Assembly: GCA_018644785.1 (NCBI GenBank)
Contig: JABGPV010000212.1
Coordinates: 1-9,146, forward strand
Length of the DNA stretch: 9,146 bases
From: Deltaproteobacteria bacterium
Lineage (GTDB): Bacteria; Desulfobacterota; DSM-4660; Desulfatiglandales; Desulfatiglandaceae
Direction of reading: 5' to 3'
The notes below the pieces were generated by a model that searched no databases, was not told where the DNA came from, and saw only the letters and a list, made by a program, of their open reading frames with translations. This document shows positions 6,268 to 9,146 of this stretch, one piece after another (position 1 is the first letter of the stretch; each line of letters opens with the position of its first letter). The position numbers and the translations under genes are program-made.

Positions 6268-6393
6268 AAATACTCCCTTGACCATGGATTCATGATATTT
6301 GGAATTCCTGGGACATCTATGATAAGTAAAGTCAAGAGCCAGTTTTTATGGAAATAGATAATATGTACTTTCCAATACAGGGGGTATAACAGA
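6268..6393 (+). promoter_or_regulatory. Upstream region of the rubrerythrin gene, promoter not well defined
   Basis: A -10-like GATAAT at 6357-6362 lies a plausible distance from the rubrerythrin start, but no good -35 sits 16-18 bases ahead of it, which would fit activator-dependent transcription. Other partial signals are TTGACC at 6278-6283 and TATGAT at 6318-6323, with wrong spacing. No PerR- or Fur-box-like palindrome was recognised. Confidence 0.2.
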
Positions 6394-6915
6394 ATGAGTA
6401 AAACAGAAGAAAACCTTATGACAGCATTTGCCGGTGAGTCCAAGGCCCGCAACCGGTATGCCTTTTATGCTGATATCGCAAGGCGGGAGGGCTACCGCTA
6501 TATTGCGAAAATCCTGGAGGAAACAGCGGAAAACGAAAAATATCATGCCCTGGAGGAGATGAAGTTGCTGCTGGCCAAGCGCACAACCGCTGAAAACCTG
6601 AGGGAAGGCATCGAGAACGAACGTTATGAGTCGGAGGAGATGTATCCGCGTTTCGCTCGAGAAGCGGAGGTGGAGGGCCACACACAGGCCGAGGTTCTAT
6701 TTTCTCAGATCTCAAAGATTGAAAAGGAGCACAAGAAGCGCTTCCAAAAACTTCTGGCCATGATCGAAGCCGGTACGGTTTTCAAACGGGAACGACCGAT
6801 CAAGTGGAAGTGCAGCATCTGCGGGTACACCCATGAGGGTTATGAACCGCCCAACCGCTGTCCATACTGCAAGCACAAAAAAGAGTATTACGAACCGGCC
6901 AATTTGGATGTTTAA
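6394..6915 (+). CDS. rbr: Rubrerythrin (diiron peroxidase with rubredoxin domain)
   Basis: A 173-residue cytoplasmic protein that reduces hydrogen peroxide to water using electrons from reduced rubredoxin/NADH, protecting anaerobes from oxidative stress. The ferritin-like four-helix domain (1-130) shows the two half-sites: Glu15 in Ala-Gly-Glu-Ser-Lys-Ala-Arg-Asn-Arg-Tyr, then Glu48-x-x-His51, and in the second half the Arg-Glu-Ala-Glu-Val-Glu-Gly segment (89-95) and Glu110-x-x-His113. The C-terminal rubredoxin-type Fe(Cys)4 domain has Cys140, Cys143, Cys156, Cys159. Its length is slightly short of the classical rubrerythrin (about 190 residues). A GGGGG-rich Shine-Dalgarno (6379-6384) precedes ATG. 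The next gene begins 45 bases after its stop and also carries a rubredoxin domain, pointing to a shared redox role. All iron ligands expected in the family appear to be present. Confidence 0.95.
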   Translation: MSKTEENLMTAFAGESKARNRYAFYADIARREGYRYIAKILEETAENEKYHALEEMKLLLAKRTTAENLREGIENERYESEEMYPRFAREAEVEGHTQAEVLFSQISKIEKEHKKRFQKLLAMIEAGTVFKRERPIKWKCSICGYTHEGYEPPNRCPYCKHKKEYYEPANLDV

Positions 6916-6960
6916 AGAAAATCCATTGAAGTGAAAGAAATCTGAGCAAGGGGATAAACA

Positions 6961-8376
6961 ATGGCAAGGTATGTTTGCGAAGTCTGCGAGTACGTATATG
7001 ATGAAGACCAGGAAGGGATCCCCTGGGAAGAGTTGCCGGAGGACTGGGTATGTCCGGTTTGTCAGTCTCCTAAGAAATTTTTTGAGCCCTCAAAAGATGT
7101 CTCCCCGACCGAAAAGCCACAAACCACACAGGTCGAATCCGCCCTGGCAGCCCCCAGTGTATTACCAGTCGATCTCAACAGGACAACCTCCGAAACCGAG
7201 AGTTATTTCAGGGATATTCAGGAAATGGCTGAAACCGGCAGGTCGGTTTATGAACCCATGAGAACCAAGCAGGCAACCATCTCATGGGATGAGATACTGA
7301 TTAAGGGGGCTCAGCTTGCCCGATTGCCCCTGAACAGCGATGAAGGTGTCGTAACTGAGACCGTCATCGGGCCGCGGGCTAAAAGGCCCCTGGTCATTGC
7401 AACACCCATCTATATTTCGCACATGTCCTTTGGGGCGCTGTCAAAAGAAGCCAAGATCGCTCTTGCCAAAGGCAGCGCCGCTATCAAAACAGCTATTTGC
7501 TCCGGGGAAGGCGGTATCCTGCCGGAAGAGATCGATCGTGCCCATAGATACATATTTGAATTTGTCCCAAACCAGTACAGCGTAACGGAAGAAAACCTGC
7601 GTCGCGCGGACGCCATTGAAATCAAAATCGGTCAGTCGGCCAAACCTGGCATGGGCGGTCACCTGCCCGGTAATAAAGTTACAGAGGATATCGCGCGCAT
7701 TCGGGGTTTTGAGTCGGGAAAGGATATCAAAAGCCCGTCCCGCTTCGCTGATATTGCCGGCAGGGAAGAACTCAAGCAGAAGGTTGCCTGGCTCCGAGAT
7801 ATTTCCGGTGGAAGGCCCATTGGCATTAAGATAGCCGCCGGGAACCTTGAGAAGGATCTGGAAATTGCAGTCTATGCTGAACCTGATTTCATTACGGTCG
7901 ACGGCCGCACCGGTGCAACTGGGTCAGCGCCGAAGTTTGTAAAAGCCTCGGCGTCCATTCCAACTGTTTTTGCCCTTCAGCGGGCAAGAAAGTTTCTGGG
8001 AAGCAGCCGGGATATTTCTCTCATAATCACCGGGGGCCTCAGAGTATCTTCCGATTTTGCTAAAGCCCTGGCGATGGGTGCAGATGCCGTCGCCGTTTCC
8101 ACAGCGGCGTTGATTGCCATTGGATGTCAGCAGTACCGTGTATGCAATACCGGCAGATGCCCGGTCGGCATAGCGACTCAGGACCCGGTTCTACGTTCCC
8201 GGTTCGATATTGTATCCTCGGCAAAAGGAATAGAGAACTTCCTGCGGGTATCGACCCAAGAACTTCAGGACTTCGCACGTCTTACCGGTAATGGTGACGT
8301 CCATGGGTTTTCAATAAGGGATTTGTGTACTACCAATTCCGAGGTGTCTGGCTACACCGACATTGAGCATGTTTAG
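6961..8376 (+). CDS. Rubredoxin domain fused to FMN-binding glutamate synthase (GltB2-like) domain
   Basis: A 471-residue flavoprotein. Residues 1-43 are a rubredoxin domain with Cys6, Cys9, Cys31, Cys34; a Pro/Thr-rich linker (about 44-70) follows; the rest is the FMN/2-oxoglutarate half of glutamate synthase. Key pieces are Met-Ser-Phe-Gly-Ala-Leu-Ser (155-161), Ser-Gly-Glu-Gly-Gly (181-185), Pro-Gly-Met-Gly-Gly, Asp314-Gly-Arg-Thr-Gly-Ala-Thr-Gly, and a 3Fe-4S motif Cys389-x5-Cys395-x4-Cys400-Pro. It has no glutaminase domain, as in the archaeal-type GltB2 family, so ammonia-dependent glutamate formation, or a different FMN-dependent reaction, is possible. The rubredoxin probably passes electrons to or from the flavin. 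Shine-Dalgarno AAGGGG (6948-6953) is 7 bases before ATG. Likely co-transcribed with rubrerythrin. Family is firm; reaction is not. Confidence 0.92.
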   Translation: MARYVCEVCEYVYDEDQEGIPWEELPEDWVCPVCQSPKKFFEPSKDVSPTEKPQTTQVESALAAPSVLPVDLNRTTSETESYFRDIQEMAETGRSVYEPMRTKQATISWDEILIKGAQLARLPLNSDEGVVTETVIGPRAKRPLVIATPIYISHMSFGALSKEAKIALAKGSAAIKTAICSGEGGILPEEIDRAHRYIFEFVPNQYSVTEENLRRADAIEIKIGQSAKPGMGGHLPGNKVTEDIARIRGFESGKDIKSPSRFADIAGREELKQKVAWLRDISGGRPIGIKIAAGNLEKDLEIAVYAEPDFITVDGRTGATGSAPKFVKASASIPTVFALQRARKFLGSSRDISLIITGGLRVSSDFAKALAMGADAVAVSTAALIAIGCQQYRVCNTGRCPVGIATQDPVLRSRFDIVSSAKGIENFLRVSTQELQDFARLTGNGDVHGFSIRDLCTTNSEVSGYTDIEHV

Positions 8377-8423
8377 CGGTACTCAAACGACCTCATCCGC
8401 ATTTTCTAACCAACTGTTCTAAA

Positions 8424-8450
8424 CGCGAATTCCGGAATTCGGCGGAATTC
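8424..8450. terminator. Palindromic GAATTC cluster between convergent genes, possible bidirectional terminator
   Basis: Three GAATTC hexamers (8427-8432, 8435-8440, 8445-8450) lie within 24 bases. The first two form a perfect 16-base palindrome (8426-8441), and 8424-8444 can fold into an 8-pair stem with a CCGG loop and one bulged G. CGGAATTCGG also occurs twice in tandem (8433-8442 and 8443-8452). It sits about 50 bases after one stop and about 35 bases from the other gene's stop, so termination in both directions is the natural guess. T-tracts on either side are weak, so this is tentative. Confidence 0.35.
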
Positions 8451-8485
8451 GGTTTCTCCTCTCAATATGGCCCTGCCGAAGATTC

Positions 8486-9146
8486 TTACGGACCGGTTTC
8501 GAATGCTGATTTAAACTTTTCCGCAACCTGAAGAAGATTATTTTTCCATTCCTCCGCCAGGGGGTCTGCGAAGATGATCTTCCCGCCAATGGCTCCGGCA
8601 ATGGTTTCGGCGCTTTTTTCTGAAAACTGGGGTTGTACAAAAATCACCTTGATGCCGTCTTTCCGAGCTTCTTTAATTAATTGGAGGAGTTTTCGGGGGG
8701 ATGGCTTTTTTCCTTCCAGTTCAATGGGGATCTGTTCCAGTCCATAGCTTTGGGCGAAATAGCCCCAGGAGGGGTGGTAGACCATAAACCTGGCGTTTTG
8801 GCCCGTTGCCTGGAAAATCCTTCTGATCTCCATGTCCAGGGACTTCAGTTCGTCGAGAAATGCCTTGTAATTGGCCTGGTAGGCCATACGGCTTTCCGGA
8901 TCAGCCTTTACAAGACCATCCAGAATGTTTTTGGCCTGCACCATGACAAGGGGGGGGGAAAGCCAGATGTGGGGGTCTTTTGCGCCTGCGGCGATGGTTT
9001 CATCACCATGTTCTGTTTCATGATGCCGGTGTCCGCCTGCTTTCATGGGTATTTTTGTGATCCCGGACTGGGTTGTGACAATCGTCATATCCGGGTTGGT
9101 TTTTGCAAATTTCGGGAGCCAGTTATCCTCAAAGGGCACACCGATC
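8486..9146 (-). CDS. znuA: Metal ABC transporter substrate-binding protein, ZnuA/TroA type (N-terminus outside window)
   Basis: The C-terminal 219 or so residues of a periplasmic zinc- or manganese-binding protein that delivers metal to an ABC importer. The frame is open to the right edge; GTG 9139 is not the start, since the upstream codons Ile-Gly continue the family's Gly-Val-Pro-Phe-Glu-Asp-x-Trp-Leu segment. Counting from codon 9139, the metal ligands are probably His57 in Asp-Pro-His-Ile-Trp-Leu-Ser-Pro, His122 in Val-Tyr-His-Pro-Ser-Trp-Gly-Tyr, and Asp192 in Ala-Asp-Pro-Leu. Between residues 37 and 44 is a His-rich acidic loop (His-Arg-His-His-Glu-Thr-Glu-His), which favours zinc over manganese. 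The first His ligand and signal peptide would lie outside. Permease and ATPase genes are not in the window; metal specificity is inferred. Confidence 0.88.
   Translation of the reverse strand, partial: IGVPFEDNWLPKFAKTNPDMTIVTTQSGITKIPMKAGGHRHHETEHGDETIAAGAKDPHIWLSPPLVMVQAKNILDGLVKADPESRMAYQANYKAFLDELKSLDMEIRRIFQATGQNARFMVYHPSWGYFAQSYGLEQIPIELEGKKPSPRKLLQLIKEARKDGIKVIFVQPQFSEKSAETIAGAIGGKIIFADPLAEEWKNNLLQVAEKFKSAFETGP

Noticed and set aside
6277..6336. Inverted repeat CTTGAC / GTCAAG upstream of rubrerythrin
   Set aside because: The arms are only 6 bases and 48 bases apart, which is expected by chance in AT-rich intergenic DNA.
8060..8278. Minus-strand open frame of 72 codons
   Set aside because: It is antisense to the 3Fe-4S region of the GltB2-like gene and resembles nothing known.

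Overview
The window looks like a chromosomal segment from a strictly or facultatively anaerobic Gram-negative bacterium, most plausibly a sulfate-reducer-like member of the Desulfobacterota. This is inferred from gene content: a rubrerythrin beside a rubredoxin-fused glutamate-synthase-type protein, a soluble multi-PAS hybrid histidine kinase, and a YidD/TPR gene pair. No rRNA or other taxonomic marker is present. No tRNA, CRISPR array, transposase or integrase was seen.

Layout from left to right: (1) The 3' part of a yidD-family gene runs in from the left edge and overlaps a secreted or membrane TPR protein (to 1220, + strand). (2) A 258-base gap between convergent genes holds an 81-base imperfect palindrome (1259-1339). 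Its mismatches are strongly strand-biased, so the minus-strand RNA would fold far better than the plus-strand RNA. (3) A PAS-PAS-PAS-HisKA-HATPase-REC hybrid histidine kinase lies on the minus strand (1479-3808). It is broken into two frames by an apparent one-base deletion near 2336, which is either a pseudogene lesion or a sequencing error. (4) A 360-base divergent control region (3809-4172) carries four TTGACA-type hexamers, two on each strand, and a short palindrome in the promoter that faces right. (5) A three-gene plus-strand operon encodes a small ABC-type AAA ATPase, a PadR-family repressor and a class I SAM methyltransferase (4173-6267). (6) An oxidative-stress/redox pair follows: rubrerythrin and a rubredoxin-GltB2-like flavoprotein (6394-8376). 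(7) A short convergent gap contains a cluster of three GAATTC hexamers and a perfect 16-base palindrome. (8) The C-terminal part of a ZnuA/TroA-type metal-binding protein runs off the right edge on the minus strand.

How the genes may work together: the ATPase-PadR-methyltransferase set reads as a self-regulated, probably inducible cassette. The ATPase has a strong Shine-Dalgarno, PadR follows after 27 bases, the methyltransferase start overlaps the PadR stop, and a palindrome sits in the promoter. Its substrate or inducer cannot be read from the sequence. The rubrerythrin and the rubredoxin-bearing flavoprotein are 45 bases apart and probably co-transcribed, suggesting an electron-transfer route to peroxide reduction or a redox-linked amino-acid enzyme. 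The kinase, if intact in the real genome, would be a cytoplasmic sensor whose output partner is not in the window.
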